From positions 21,418,324 to 21,482,323 of the forward strand of contig OX438741.1 of assembly GCA_949316235.1 (NCBI GenBank): 64,000 nucleotides of DNA, read 5' to 3'. Shown here one piece after another: positions 32,214-43,695 of this stretch; the first letter of the stretch is position 1; the number at the start of each line of letters is the position of its first letter. The position numbers were made by a program, and so were the translations under genes. The stretch is from Oegoconia quadripuncta. Its lineage: Eukaryota > Arthropoda > Insecta > Lepidoptera > Autostichidae. The notes under the pieces were generated by a model. It was not told the origin of the DNA and did no database searches. It saw only the letters and a program-made list of their open reading frames with translations.

Positions 32214-32936
32214 GACGACCGATTGGTGTAGTGAATAGTGACCCTGTCAGCGAAACCAACGGTTGCGGGTTCGAATCCCGCGACGAGTAAATATTTCTGT
32301 GATGAAATATGAACATTTATTCCTGAGTCATGGATGTTTATATAAATATTTATGTATGTTTATCCGTTATCTAGTATCCATAGTACAAGCTTTGCTTAGT
32401 TTGGGACTGATGATGAATGGCGGGAACTCGGCGAGTGAAGTTGCATTTTTCTTTATAATTCTTATAATTTGTGCATTCTAACTTTTGAAGCTTAATAATG
32501 GCAGAATATTGTGCAGCAAACGTTAGTGATGGTGTACAAGTAAAGGGAAGTGTAAATTAAAGTGCGTAACGGAGCTTTCGGGTTCCCACAAGAAGCCGCC
32601 AAAATCTTTTGTAAAGCATTCTGCCACTTTACAGAAGAATGACTTGACCGTGACTAGACTCTGTATACGCCAAGTATACGACGAATTACTTGTTTTGGCT
32701 GAGACTGACTTACAAACTGAAGAAATAAGACATGGCTGTTATGGGCTAGATCCCTTTGCCTTCTCCTAGAGGAGAGAATACAACGAAAAAAAAAAATTTT
32801 GTTACTTTATACTCTTAGTAGTCTGTGCTTTATATTTTGGTTTTGATTTTCGGTTCACCCGGTTCACACAGTTCACGAGATATCAAAGAATTTAGATAAT
32901 TCACTGATGATTGGTGTAAGTGTCCGAAATATTTAT
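32214..32936 (+). mobile_element. SINE family 2, split by chimeric retroposon copy 2
   Basis: Head GACGACCGATTGGTGTAGTG and GCGGGTTCGAATCCCGCGA (near-perfect B box), body to TTTGGGACTGATGAT at 32414. After the insertion it resumes at ACTGATGATTGGTGTAAGTG and CCGAAATATT. The target duplication ACTGATGAT (32406-32414, 32903-32911) lacks an A present in other family members (ACTAGATGAT), and both flanks share this difference, which confirms that they are copies of one site. Confidence 0.85.
32415..32902 (+). mobile_element. Chimeric retroposon R, copy 2 (488 bp)
   Basis: 32418-32730 is the 313-bp module shared with copy 1. The following 172 bp differ entirely: first CATGGCTGTTATGGGCTAG to an 11-base A-run at about 32787, then about 105 bp more ending AGATAATTC before the duplication. 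In the module the frame open in copy 1 is open here too and runs further (ETDLQTEEIRHGCYGLDP) to a TAG at about 32769. No A-tail sits at the 3' boundary. The source is unrecognised. Confidence 0.7.
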
Positions 32937-33034
32937 TTATTATTATTTATCTGTGGGAAAAGAAGCGGCGCAAGAAACATTGTTGTCGCGCATCATTGTT
33001 GTCCTTTTTTATCTATAAAAAAAAAACGACTTGC

Positions 33035-33185
33035 TGATATCACGAGCGGTTTAGTAAGTTGAAGTAGCGGTGGGCAGGGCACATAGCTCGAAGAACTGAA
33101 GACCGGTGGGGCATTGAAGTTCTAGAGTGCTGGCGCAGTATTTACTCTACCGGTCACTCTAGAAATCTATGGGGGAGGTCCCTAT
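33035..33185 (+). pseudogene. RTE-like non-LTR 3' end, degraded
   Basis: AGTAAGTTGAAGTAGCGGTG, GGCAGGGCACATAGCTCGAA and GGTCACTCTAGAAATC then GGGGGAGGTCCC follow the order of the fragment at 14880-15180. Its end fuses to a SINE-1 fragment at 33186. Confidence 0.65.
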
Positions 33186-33291
33186 AAGATGGGGTTTCCG
33201 GGTCAGTACGCTTCCACCTTCGACCTCATCTTCACTTAACATCAGGTGTGATTGAGGTCAAGTACCAACCCGTTGTGCATTAAAAAAAAGT
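33186..33291 (+). mobile_element. SINE family 1, 3' fragment
   Basis: GGGGTTTCCGGGTCAGTACG to GATTGAGGTCAAGTACC and a terminal A-run. Confidence 0.85.
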
Positions 33292-33864
33292 CCTCTCATT
33301 TCGTTCAGAAAACTTAAACTATCTTAATTATTTTTATATGTCATGTCTACGTACGCTCTCTAAAAACTTTTGTGGATGCAAGTGACGGGTCTAAATATCA
33401 TGTCGTCCTTTTTGTGTGCTTCTTGTCAGAAAAGAATAGGCTAGCCTAAATTTACCTTTGAGTGTGTGCCAACCGAATCGACACCAGTGACATAAGTTGA
33501 CCCAATTTACCTGCAAGGTTAGATAAACCATTGTCGCAAAGGTCTTAAGGTGGTTGACGTTTTGAGGTTGGAAGAGCTTATCAATGTAATGGGCATTAAG
33601 TTTGTGAGTCACTACCTACTTTCAGGGCAATGCTTTGAGAAGATAGATGTAAATATAAAAGTAGAAGTGAACACGGGAAATGAATTAAAATACTTTTAAA
33701 AACAAGCTTTTAATGCTCCATCATGATTATCACACGTTATTCTAGTACAATAACGAATAACATTATTTCTATCATGGAGTTCCAGTTGCAATCTTCTGGC
33801 TCCATCTTCAGACCTTCATCATGTGTAATGGAAAGTGCTTACGGAAACAAAATACATACATACA
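33292..33864. other. Unassigned sequence
   Basis: A 73-codon minus-strand frame at 33391-33612 is without recognisable features. Nothing else. Confidence 0.3.
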
Positions 33865-34140
33865 TATATAACGTCACGACCTCTATCCCAAATGGGGTGG
33901 TCAGAGATATCCCAAACAATAGTGTTTGGGTGTTCCAAACATTAAAAGTTTAATGATTGAAACAACATCCACGGTTCACCTAAGGAAATATACAGAAATG
34001 CACGCCGATCGCCGTTAAAACGTGCAAATCTGTAGTAGATGTTTTTTGATGGAAAGACCCTTAGTCGCCTTTTACGACACCCACGGGAAGAGACAGGTTG
34101 GTTTTATTCTATTTGAGTGCCGAAACCACACAGTTCTAAC
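33865..34140 (+). mobile_element. Interspersed repeat family D, best copy
   Basis: ACGTCACGACCTCTATCCCA, GGTCAGAGATATCCCAAAC, CATTAAAAGTTTAATG, CGTTAAAACGTGCAAATC, CACCCACGGGAAGAGACAGG, GTGCCGAAACCACAC. It is followed by 34145-34380, a diverged repeat (ATTTACATAAATATGCCAAA) of unclear class. Confidence 0.65.
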
Positions 34141-34380
34141 GGACACAAAACAAATTAGTCCAAATTCGATTAACTTGCCATTTGCCATCAGGGAGTTCCA
34201 ATCCCTACATCCCGACTCCATCATCAGATCAGCTCGATGGTACCATAATATTGCATTGTCACCGAATTTACATAAATATGCCAAATTTCAGCTCAATCAG
34301 ATACCAACAAATGGTTGAAAAGTGCTTTGCAAATTTAGAAACGGATAACTTATATACGAACATTGCAAACTAAATAAAAG

Positions 34381-35147
34381 CTTGTAAAAAAATTAAAGTT
34401 GGTCTGAAATGTCACTGCTGGGATCAAAAATCTAGTGACCAATCATGTTCATTAGCTAATAATATAGATGACGTCATAACTGAGTCAAGGATCATCGTAC
34501 CACCCAATCGGATGAGAGACAGGTTATTCCTAAGTTACTCTGCATTAAGAAACTGTTAAAATTTTTCCTCCTAAAAGGTCAGAGGGGTTAAGATAAAAAA
34601 TGTGACGTTTTCAAGTGATAATTTTTATCCTACGAATTACATATTTTTTTGATTTGATTTGAAACATATTTCGGTGTCGCATGTGACTCTCATCCTGGTA
34701 AATCCATCGGCGAAAGTTCAAAATTCTGTCCCCGTGTTACCCTTTTTAACTCTCTCGCCTTTCCGGCTGTCAATCAAATAGAATAAAACATTTTAACACA
34801 CAAAAATTTTAGGGAAAATGTTCTCTTTTTTATTTTTAGACTTTATACCCATTTGAGATTTGGATACACGTCACGTCATTCATTCTAAATCCTCTCGGTG
34901 AGTGTGGGATGTGGCAAACCTTTATCGAATATTTGTCCCGTGGTTTCCAGCAGAGTGCATTCGAAATAGAAATATTTATTAATTTGTTAAAGTACAATGA
35001 ACTTTACAATAAAACTGTCTATGGAATGTCTGGTGTGCGATGAACGTGAAATGGGAGAGGCTTATATAAGGAATGCTCTATAGTGTTGATTTCTCGAATT
35101 CAACTCAAACTCAAAAAGTTTTATTTCGTAAGTTTTAAAAATGATAG
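34381..35147. other. Unassigned sequence
   Basis: No recognisable feature. Confidence 0.35.
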
Positions 35148-35978
35148 ATTAGATTAGATTAGATTTATTTAGTTCACTTTTACAATAGCATGTCATACAT
35201 ACAGTTTCGTAAATATATGAAATCTAAAATAAAAGTGATTGTCAAACATAAAACAAAAAATAATAACATAAAAAACAAATACCTGTAGGTATACAATAGT
35301 AAAACATATTGTTATATGTATGTCAAAATTAATTAAGAAAGTATAAGTATGTAACCATTGTTACGTCAACGTCATACCATTTTAGAATAATCAAAATGAA
35401 ATAAAACAAAACAAAATAAAATATAAACCATGTCATGAGATTATTGATATGCCATAATCACCTTTGTCAAACATTTGAAAACGCCATGACATACAATTTT
35501 CGCTCCTTCACAAGGCAGACTCCCCAGAGAAGAACGAGCAAGAAACTTAGTGCTCGTTGTAAATAAATATTTTTACAATTTATAATTCGACAAAGAAGGA
35601 AATAATAGACTGCGATATTGCCGAGCGGTTCATGTCCATACCTTCTTATCATCTATCTAGATAGTAAGAAATTTTATAATAGCCTTTTGCATAGGTATAG
35701 TTTCCGTTTGATGGTGGTTTCAAAGGCAAATTTTGAATGTCTTCTTCTTTTTCAATTGAATGTCTGTCTACGCCAATCGTGAACGTGAACATGTCTATCG
35801 GAACCTTATTATAAAAGCGTATGCATTGTCCCATGAGTGACTTTATGCAAGCGACTGCTATGAAGTCTGTATTTCTTGTATTTACATAATATATTTCATT
35901 ATTTTTCCAAACCATTGCAGATTCTCTTTTACGTAAATGCATGTGCAGATAACTTAAACATTCGTCATTCTTCTTCAT
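35148..35978 (-). pseudogene. Non-LTR retrotransposon C-terminus and 3' UTR with (AATCT)n tail
   Basis: On the minus strand a 109-codon frame (35649-35978) ends a reverse transcriptase: CLSYLHMHLRKRES, IRFYNKVP where related proteins have the FYN-LP motif, and GYYKISYYLDR at the C-terminus, comparable with the GYY-I-DYL end of insect non-LTR proteins. The 3' UTR holds GAGTGTCTTGC-type sequence (35480-35560), shared with 15600-15790. The element ends at a (TAATC/GATTA)n run at 35148-35168. 5'-truncated. Confidence 0.7.
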
Positions 35979-36649
35979 TTCAATAAGGATACTAAATCCT
36001 AAACCAGGTTGGTGGTTTTGTGGTTCCTGTTATTTATTGTAGACATATAGAAACGAACCACATATTCAGGCGGCAGAGCCAGCGGGGCTGTGGCCAGGGT
36101 CGGGTCGTTAATTGCAGCTCCCTGGCACAAAGCCAGATGTTCCGCTGCTATAGCCAGCCGTTATTTAGCATTATCACTGTAGTCTGTACTGAGACCTCTA
36201 TGATAAGCTATCTCGTATTTCAACACTTTAACAAATAAAGGGAAGATGAAACGAGAGGAAAACATTGAAAGTTATTATTCAAGTATTAAAGAAATTATTT
36301 CTCTTTCCTTATTTTAAATAGTAAATTTAGAAAACCCCGAAAGGAAAGTCTATATCTTCCGAATTATACGAAATAAATGTATTAAATAAACTAAATATCT
36401 TCAAAAAGGCTTAACCGACTTTCATCAAAGGGAATTCTACTTGAAAACCCACGGCCCAAGACACCCACAGGATCATAGTTCTGTTTTAGTTCTTGAAAAA
36501 AAACTTATTAAGAGCATATAGAAAAAATACGTTACGCTTAGTTATCTTGTATAATTTCATACTGTAAAACGGAAACTTATTAAGAAAGCGTTCGGATACC
36601 CAGCTCGTTCGCATGCCAGGCTATGTCACAATTAATAATGAAATATAAA
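35979..36649. other. Unassigned sequence
   Basis: A GC-richer patch at 36060-36180 has no significant frame. 36380-36480 resembles worn repeat sequence also seen at 37245-37330 (TTAAATATCTTGGAAACTGC). Confidence 0.3.
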
Positions 36650-36825
36650 ACCTTTTGTAATATAAAAACCTGTTTTAAAAGAGCAACCCCTCGAGTTTTT
36701 TGCTTGTCCTTGGGATAATTGCCTTTTGAACAAGCAGTAGCTTAAAACCTGTAAAATCTGACTAATTTAACCCTATGTATGTACCCACAAATTAAAGCAT
36801 TTTTGACTTTGACTTTGCTTTGTAT
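36650..36825 (+). mobile_element. Non-LTR 3' end with (TTTGAC)n tail
   Basis: AACCTGTTTTAAAAGAGCAA, CTCGAGTTTTTTGCTTG and TTTTTGACTTTGACTTTG. Reverse relative at 11770-11945. Confidence 0.65.
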
Positions 36826-37332
36826 AGTACTTTTATATCTTTACTGGATATGTTTTAAATTACTAAACGATAAAGTAGTGTATTTGCCTCATTTTCAATC
36901 GATGAAAGTAACTTCCTTTATCATTTTGTTTGTTCTAAAAATTTCTCTGCATAATCATAAATTTATGAAGCACGACATAAGTTTGTTACTCTCCGTGTGT
37001 GTTCATAATTAAAATGCTAATCTCAATGAAGATAACGATATATCACTTGAAGACAATGACCTACAGAGACAAAGCACACATCAAGATAACAAGCGTGTTC
37101 ACGAGACGGCCCTATCAACTTCAATATATATGAAGAAGCGTATATATCCTACTTCATATAATACATATAAATTGAAAATATAGAAAACCCGTGACGCCAT
37201 TGATTGAACAAATGTTTATTTCATCCAGATAAACCAAACCTATTAAAAGTTAAATATCTTGGAAACTGCTTAACCTATTTCAACGAAACAAGGCTAAGAA
37301 TCTATCCCCGAGTCTAATCTTAAAAACCCTAA

Positions 37333-37673
37333 CCGCCTCCGTGGCTCAATGTAAACAACACTGAGTTTACGATTCGGAGGTCGCGGGTTCGATCCCCAGC
37401 GGGGTACATGTTTAAGTACTCGGTTTGGTTGGTGGTAGGGCATATTAAAATGTCCGCCTGGCTAGCTACCACCATCTTATCTAAATCTGCCGCCAAGCAG
37501 CAATGTTAATAGCATTGTTGCGTTCCGCTTGTCAGAGATAAGATAGCCAGTCCCCCAAATGTGTTGGGGTTTCCGGGTTAGTACGCTTCCACCTTCGACC
37601 TCATCTTTACTTAACATCAGGTGTGATTGAGGTCGAGTACGAACCCGTCGTGCATAAAAAAAAAAAAAAAAAA
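37333..37673 (+). mobile_element. SINE family 1, reference full-length copy
   Basis: tRNA-like head CCGCCTCCGTGGCTCAATG, GGTCGCGGGTTCGATCCCC (B-box-like), middle GGGCATATTAAAATGTCCGC, CTGCCGCCAAGCAGCAATG, GTCAGAGATAAGATAGCCAG, CACCTTCGACCTCATC, GATTGAGGTCGAGTACG, and a 19-base A-run. The long pure A-run suggests a recent insertion. Confidence 0.92.
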
Positions 37674-37679
37674 ACCATC

Positions 37680-37805
37680 AAGGGCATGTGGAGTCCCCAA
37701 CCCGCATTGAGCCAGCGTAGTGGACTATGGTCCATACTCCCTCATTATACGAAGGAAAGCCTATCTCCCTGCAGTAGGATGTTTACGGGCTGATGATGAT
37801 GATTT
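37680..37805 (+). pseudogene. RTE-type non-LTR 3' terminus
   Basis: GGGCATGTGGAGTCCCCAAC, CAGCGTAGTGGACTATGG and CTGCAGTAGGATGTTTACGG then GCTGATGATGATGAT. Matches the reverse fragment at 23820-23935. Confidence 0.7.
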
Positions 37806-38222
37806 TATAGCTAAATACCTACACTATACCAAATGCAAGCAACTGGTTTGTTAGAAAACATTATCAATCTATCACCGACAGATGCTCTGTTCAAATCAAA
37901 AAAATTTTGAACCTAACCTAACCTAAGCTAAAGATTATAACGACGTCACACCCCCAAAACATCTCCTTACCTAAACAGAGGTGTGGAACGCTCTAGGTGT
38001 CCATTGCTCGTTCTCTACATTTGAAAGAACCCAAGTAAAAGTGTTGGATGTAGTGAATGAGTCTTTGGATGTAGGTTGTGTCAATAGGCAGCCTGAAAGC
38101 AAGTAGGGCACGCGTTACTGCTTGAGTGCCATGTAAAGGGGACAAGTAAAAAGTCCTCTCAACAGGGAAATTCAGAGCTCAATTGCAAAGTAAGAAAATC
38201 ACTTTATATTTTCATTTCATAT
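37806..38222. other. Unassigned sequence
   Basis: No recognisable feature. Confidence 0.35.
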
Positions 38223-38321
38223 CTAACTAATGTTATAAAGGCGAATGTTTGTTTGTTTGTTGCCTAATCACGGCGAAACGGCTAAACGGATTTAGATGAA
38301 ATTTGGTACGTAGGTGTAATT
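38223..38321 (+). mobile_element. Helitron-like family H, 5' end only
   Basis: CTAACTAATGTTATAAAGGC, AATCACGGCGAAACGGC and TTAGATGAAATTTGGTACG. Cut off directly by a SINE-2. Confidence 0.7.
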
Positions 38322-38536
38322 GACGACTGACTGGTGTAGTGGATAGTGACCATAGAAATCAACTGTTGCGAGTTCGTATCCCGCGAGGCGTAAATGTTTG
38401 TGTGATGAATACGTACATTTATTCCCGAGTCATGGTTGTTTATATAAATATTTGTGTATGTTTATCCATTATCTAGTAGTCATACAAGCATTGTTTAGTT
38501 TGCACTAGATGATTGGTGTAAGTGTCCGAAATCAAT
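38322..38536 (+). mobile_element. SINE family 2, full length
   Basis: GACGACTGACTGGTGTAGTG head, AGTTCGTATCCCGCGAGG (B-box-like), ATTCCCGAGTCATGG, CCATTATCTAGTAGTC, GGTGTAAGTGTCCGAAAT. Confidence 0.85.
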
Positions 38537-39605
38537 ATGTAACCATTGGTTATCCCATACACCAATAAGTCGTTAAATGTCATCATCGCTTCAAAATTTT
38601 TGGTACATTTTAATTCAGCCATACCTTCAGTGGTGTACACAATGTTTTGTCATAGGGTAGGCAGAATTTTGCTATTAAATGGGAAAAATACAACTATTTA
38701 CTCTTATAGCAAAGTATGTTTATAACATTTCTATTCGCATCAGTACGCATCAGCTGTCTTGACAATGCATTTTGAGGAAAGCTTACAATTTCCTAGGGTA
38801 TGCTGCCTTTCTACCTATATGAAAGGCACGCCACTGCATACAATTATATAATACACAGAAACGTGTATTTTGACTTTGTTTTTCATAAACAGTGCATACA
38901 TACGATATTACATACAGAAAAGATGCAGACATTTGTTACCAAAGCGCCCAAAAATGAAGACGGAAAATGCTCCACTGTATCTCGTCACTCTCGACAATTC
39001 CTAATCATAAATACCGGGACGATATATTGGGTCTTTACCTATGAAATTGGAGTTTTTTTTCTTCGTTAATCATATTTACCAATTCCTGCGATTTTGAAAG
39101 CTATATCCAAATTTGTTTTTTATTTGGAAAATGGAATAATATTATTTCAAGGTTTCACATAAATATTTTTTAACTTATGGGCTAAATCACATAATAAAAA
39201 AAAATTGAACAGAGCTCTTTTCATGTGCTTCCCATAATCATTTCTTAGATTCGCCGAAATGTTTATAAAGCGGTTACTTTTAAAAATTAACGCTGCCTAT
39301 ACTTGACTTAATGTTATCCGATAATGCACACAAAGTTTAGCTAAATTCGGATTTGCCGTTCCCAAAAAAAATCAAAAATGTTTGTATGGAGAAAACAGTC
39401 TTAATGAAATTCTTCATACAAAACGCCAATTTCATAAGTAAAGACCTAATATATTCGAAGCGTAAATGCTTTCAGATAGATACTATCTCTGTTACTCTTG
39501 TACTCTTCGTATCTTTGTTTTATCTCATTAGTATCTTGAGAACAAAACTGTTTTATATCTATAGTATATACCTACAAATACAAACGCTATATCTAGAAAC
39601 GCAAC
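38537..39605. other. Unassigned sequence
   Basis: Two plus-strand frames of 87-89 codons (38800-39069, 39353-39616) show no domain. The second runs into the non-LTR fragment in another frame. No supported gene. Confidence 0.3.
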
Positions 39606-39940
39606 ATGTTTCCTAAGTTCGCTCACATGATGGGAAAAGTCCCATCTCCGAATTGTACCGAGTGTGATGTGGTGGAGGATACCTATCATGTGCTGATGGA
39701 ATGTGTCCGTAACGAGTATTATAGAAGAGAAGCTGTTATATACAATAATATACGGGTATTAGGTGGTTGCAATAGGGCTCTAGCACACCCTGCGTCTCTA
39801 GCAGCCAAAAATATGTATAATTTATATAAAATTGCTGTGCGACGGAGGAATTAGCCGTCAACATAAGTAAGCTGTACCAATGGAGCGGCATAGTCGCTTT
39901 CGACTAAGCTCCTTAAAATAAGATTAAAAAAAAACATATT
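39606..39940 (+). pseudogene. Non-LTR retrotransposon C-terminus with zinc-binding motif
   Basis: The 82-codon frame contains PNCTECDVVEDTYHVLMEC, the C-x2-C-xn-H-x4-C motif that follows the reverse transcriptase in Jockey/R1-group elements, and ends ARRRN-like before TAG. The 3' UTR GGAGCGGCATAGTCGCTTTC leads to an A-run. The catalytic core is missing. Confidence 0.75.
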
Positions 39941-40127
39941 TCCTACACTTTGTAATGCATACCTATACTCGCTCGTGCACGTTAGAATATTATCTTGAAA
40001 AGTCGGGGGTAGACAATATTTCCATTTGCGGTCCACAGAGCATGAAATAAAAGGTTTGCGAAGCGAAGCAAAATGGAGATCAAAAGTTAATTCAGTGTAA
40101 ACAATTTAAACAGTAAAGTAATTCAGG

Positions 40128-40862
40128 GAAAATGTTTATCCCAAATGGGGTGGTCAGACATATCTCAAGCAATAGCGTTTGGGTATTCTAAAGATTAACA
40201 GTTCAATGCTTGAAACAACATCCACGGTTCACCTTTCGGAATGTACAAGGTTTTTTTTTTAGTTTATTTATCCATAGAACATTATTATTATTATTAAATT
40301 CTTTATTGGACACAAAAATAAAATACAAAAAACATTTAACATAGATGATGTAGTATAAACATTATTTGAACAATCTTCCCTAAAAGACGCCTACGAAAAA
40401 CTGTAAAGGTTTGTGTGTAGTGCGAATGAGGTCACTGAACCGCCGCGTTATTAATTATTACAAAAGATAACTTAAATATCTACATACATACATAAGATAC
40501 ATAAGATACATAAGATGATATGCGAAAACAAGTAGACGTGTCTCTTTATCGAAATAAAATTTGTTGGAAAGGCACTTCCTACATAGTTCCATCTATAAAG
40601 TACTTCTTTAATTCATTTTTACATTGTTTTATATATGTTATGTGAATATAGTTCACCAGGACTATTTAAAATATCTGGTAAAATATAATCCCATGTTCTC
40701 ATGCCATATACATTATTAAATTTAGGTGAAGCCATCAGTGTTCAAACATGAAATACTAAGTATAGATATTTTTTTTGGTGGAAAATCCCATAGTCGCCTA
40801 TTACGACATCCACGGGAAGAGATGGGTATATTTTTAAGTGTCGAAACCACACGGCAGTTCTA
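40128..40862 (+). mobile_element. Interspersed repeat family D, interrupted
   Basis: 40140-40250 (CCAAATGGGGTGGTCAGACA to CACGGTTCACCTTTCGG) and about 40755-40862 (GGAAAATCCCATAGTCGCC to AAACCACACGG) are consecutive parts of family D. About 500 bp between starts with a T-run and (ATT)n, TTCTTTATTGGACACAAAAA, typical of a reversed non-LTR 3' end. The inserted element's family is not identified. Confidence 0.6.
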
Positions 40863-41007
40863 TGGAAGTTGGTATGGTCGACAACACATGTTGCAAATGT
40901 TCATGGTGGTTGGTGACCACTTCCCATTAGTTTCCAGTTCGTTTACTGTTTCATCTAAAACAATACGCAGTTAGGTCCTGGCAAAATAAAACAATAATAA
41001 ATAATAG

Positions 41008-41130
41008 ATAATAGATATATCTTTGCACATACACACAGCGCCATCTAGTTCCACACTAAGCAACTAGGCTTGTATTATGGATACCAGATGGTTGATAAAC
41101 TACACAAATACATTTTTTTTGCAAATAGAT
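41008..41130 (-). mobile_element. SINE family 3, 3' half, reverse
   Basis: CGCCATCTAGTTCCACACTA, AGCAACTAGGCTTGTATTAT, CAGATGGTTGATAAACTAC. Confidence 0.8.
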
Positions 41131-41147
41131 ACATATAAATAAATATT

Positions 41148-41446
41148 ATAAATATTTCGGACACTTACACCAATCATGTAGTCCCAAACTAAGCAAAGCT
41201 TGTATTATGGATACCAGATAACGGATAAACGTACATAAATATAAATGTTTTTTTTTTATGATTGACTGGATTCGCGTTTGACTACAATGTCACCTGACGG
41301 AAAGTGACGATGTGGTCATGTTTATATAAACATCCAAGACTCGGGAATAAAATTCGTATTCATCACACAAACATTTACCCCTCGCGAGATTTGAACCCGC
41401 AACCTTTGGTTTTGCTCATAGGTTCACTATCCACTAGACCAATAGG
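41148..41446 (-). mobile_element. SINE family 2, reverse, split by a family Y scrap
   Basis: ATTTCGGACACTTACACCAA to TACATAAATATAAATG, then a T-run, ATGATTGACTGGATTCGCG and GGAAAGTGACGATGTGGTC (non-LTR family Y end, 41247-41325). SINE-2 resumes at TTTATATAAACATCCAAGAC and ends with the head near 41446. Confidence 0.75.
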
Positions 41447-41494
41447 TTTTGCGTACCGTAATCCGTTTTACCCACGACAGACGAAATTGAATTT

Positions 41495-41715
41495 TACTAT
41501 TGAAAGAAAGAAAAGAAAGAAAGAAAACATTTATTCAGCTTACAATGGGCAAGTACATGAAAATTTTGAGATAATAATACTAACACATAATAATGCAAGC
41601 TGATATAGGTTCCAGCTCAACATAACCAACATAACAAATAAACCATATAGTACTGAGTATATGAATTCTGTGCCACAGCGCTGATTTTCAGCTGGCACCT
41701 TTGTAGGAGGTTAGG
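41495..41715 (-). mobile_element. Non-LTR 3' UTR with (TTTC)n tail, reverse
   Basis: (GAAA)n at 41502-41527 then AACATTTATTCAGCTTACAA, and further in GCCACAGCGCTGATTTTCAG. Matches the plus-strand copy at 31940-32158. Confidence 0.6.
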
Positions 41716-41802
41716 CGCTCATAGAATAATTAAGAAAAAAAAAACAAACAAATAAAATAATAAAATAATCGACTCCACATATTGTATTATAATTAACTTA
41801 TT

Positions 41803-41920
41803 CCAGGAAACAGACAAAATAAACTATTTTGTCTGTTTTCTGGTTGTATATATTATTGTAGAAAAAAAACAGGATAAGAACAAAAGTACTCGTAGCAACT
41901 ATAATATTAGTTGCTACGAG
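41803..41920. repeat. Two neighbouring hairpins
   Basis: Hairpin 1: CCAGGAAACAGACAAAATA (41803-41821) and TATTTTGTCTGTTTTCTGG (41825-41843), one mismatch, 3-base loop. Hairpin 2: CTCGTAGCAACTA (41889-41901) and its exact complement (41908-41920), 6-base loop. No surrounding element is recognised. Confidence 0.9.
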
Positions 41921-42631
41921 GGCAGGCTATGTTCACACGTTCGGAGGAATTGTGCGGTCAGCTTACACTCGCAGTTACGGTCGTGTTGCCCTTGATTATA
42001 TTTAAAACAAATAAATCATTTTGTTCTATCTTCTCCATCCATTCTTGAATAGCACCCTAATTTACTCCTTGATCTAACATCCTGACGTCAAACCTATCAG
42101 ATGTCATCGGAAATTGTACGCTCTTTGTACTCGTATGCTTCCAGCGCGTATCCTTTGAATTTTATCCGAAGGTCATCCTTACAAAACCCTCTGGATACTG
42201 TTACTTGACCTTGACCAAACTCGTCTAAGAAAGCCAGATTACAAAGTATCTACTTTATTTGTTCCGGGAAAGATCTTTGCATTTTTTGTAGAACTTTTTA
42301 CGAGAAGCTTGGAGCGATTCAGTATTTGCCGCACCTTTCAAAGTCTGAGTGTACAGGGTGTCAGGAAAAGTTCTTTGGATTCTTAATCATGATTATGGTT
42401 ACGCCTGTTGCAGGTCATAAAAGAACTTTAGACCCTTGTTAATTTGTTTGTCCGTACGTGTGACTGTTAAAGGTCATAAAAAAGCCTGTGTCATTGTGAC
42501 CATTGCTGATTTATTGTAATCGCCACTAACCTACAAATCGCTGCGGAGGTTTGCCACTTCGAGAAATTGTGGCACTTTCTTGGCAGGGATTATTTTTATT
42601 TCATCCTAGTCCAGGAAGTGGACCAACACTT
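41921..42631. other. Unassigned sequence before the Gypsy element
   Basis: No recognisable feature. It supplies the ACTT insertion site at 42628-42631. Confidence 0.35.
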
Positions 42632-42998
42632 TGTCGCGGTTCTGCGACACTCTCAGCTGCCGTAGGTAGATATAGGAATTGGGCGCCGTAGACGAGGATG
42701 AGCTTCAGGGTCGTAGGTTTCAGGCCCCTACCAGGACTGCAGCCACTGATGAACGGTGAAGGAGAAGGTCAGGAAGGGATAGGCACTTGAAAAACTTATA
42801 AATGATGTAATAATAATTTAAAGGAATAAAAAGGAAGAATGGAAATAATAGTCTAGCTCGCAAGCTGCGTCAAGACTAGACTAGATTTTTGAAAATAATT
42901 TAGAATTCAGAATTTTGAATAATGTTCCAAAAAAGAAAACGCCAAAGAGATTACCGAAAAGAAGACGGAATTTAGGGGAGGTTGTACACCTCGTTACA
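42632..42998 (-). repeat. 3' LTR of the Gypsy element
   Basis: 367 bp, plus-strand order TGTCGCGGTTCTGCGACACT ... CTCGTTACA. Appears identical to the other LTR. The end TGTCGCGGTTCTGCGACA is itself a small hairpin. Confidence 0.92.
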
Positions 42999-43695
42999 AT
43001 ACCCCGCTCCGCCCTGGAAGGAGAAGCCTGAGATATAGAAACAAAGGCTTATCCTTCTAGAGAAAAAGCAAAGTATAAACTAAAAGAATATAAAAACAAT
43101 GAGGGTATAAAAACAAACAAACAAAAGTAATGAATGGTAGATGAGGGATGAGTGAAGTGAAAGAGTTAATGGAAAAATTTAGAAGGTGAAACTTATTTAC
43201 ATGGGAACGATCCAATCACACACACAAACAAACATTCATCCCATACAAACGTCTCTGGTACGTAAGCAGAACAGAGACCAGATAAAAAGAGTTCAAAATA
43301 ATTATAAGAAATTGAACTCCAGAATCGTACCCCAAAAGTGGACAAACAAATTATCCGTAATTGTAAAAGTGATAATTAAAAAAAAAAACATAACCGAAAG
43401 GCTTGTGAGAGACCCTCGTAGAAACTAAAATTAGACGCAAAGCGTAATACTAACAAAGTAAAACTAGTTAGATGGTAACAAGAAACTGTCACCAATATAA
43501 GTGCCATAGGCTTATTTAAAGAGTTGGTTACCGCTCTGAAATTCTTAATGAAAAGAATAATAGGGTATAATGAGTCCCTAAATACTCATGAATTAATAAA
43601 ATTATGAAGGAGTATGAATATCCAAAAGGGCGAGTGAGATGCGAAAATATAATACAATATTTACAGGTGGAGAGTCATATACGAGAAAAATAAGG

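Noticed and set aside
32214..32290. Possible tRNA gene with a good B box (GGTTCGAATCCCG-type)
   Set aside because: It is the head of SINE family 2, present at least six times with the same non-tRNA downstream sequence.
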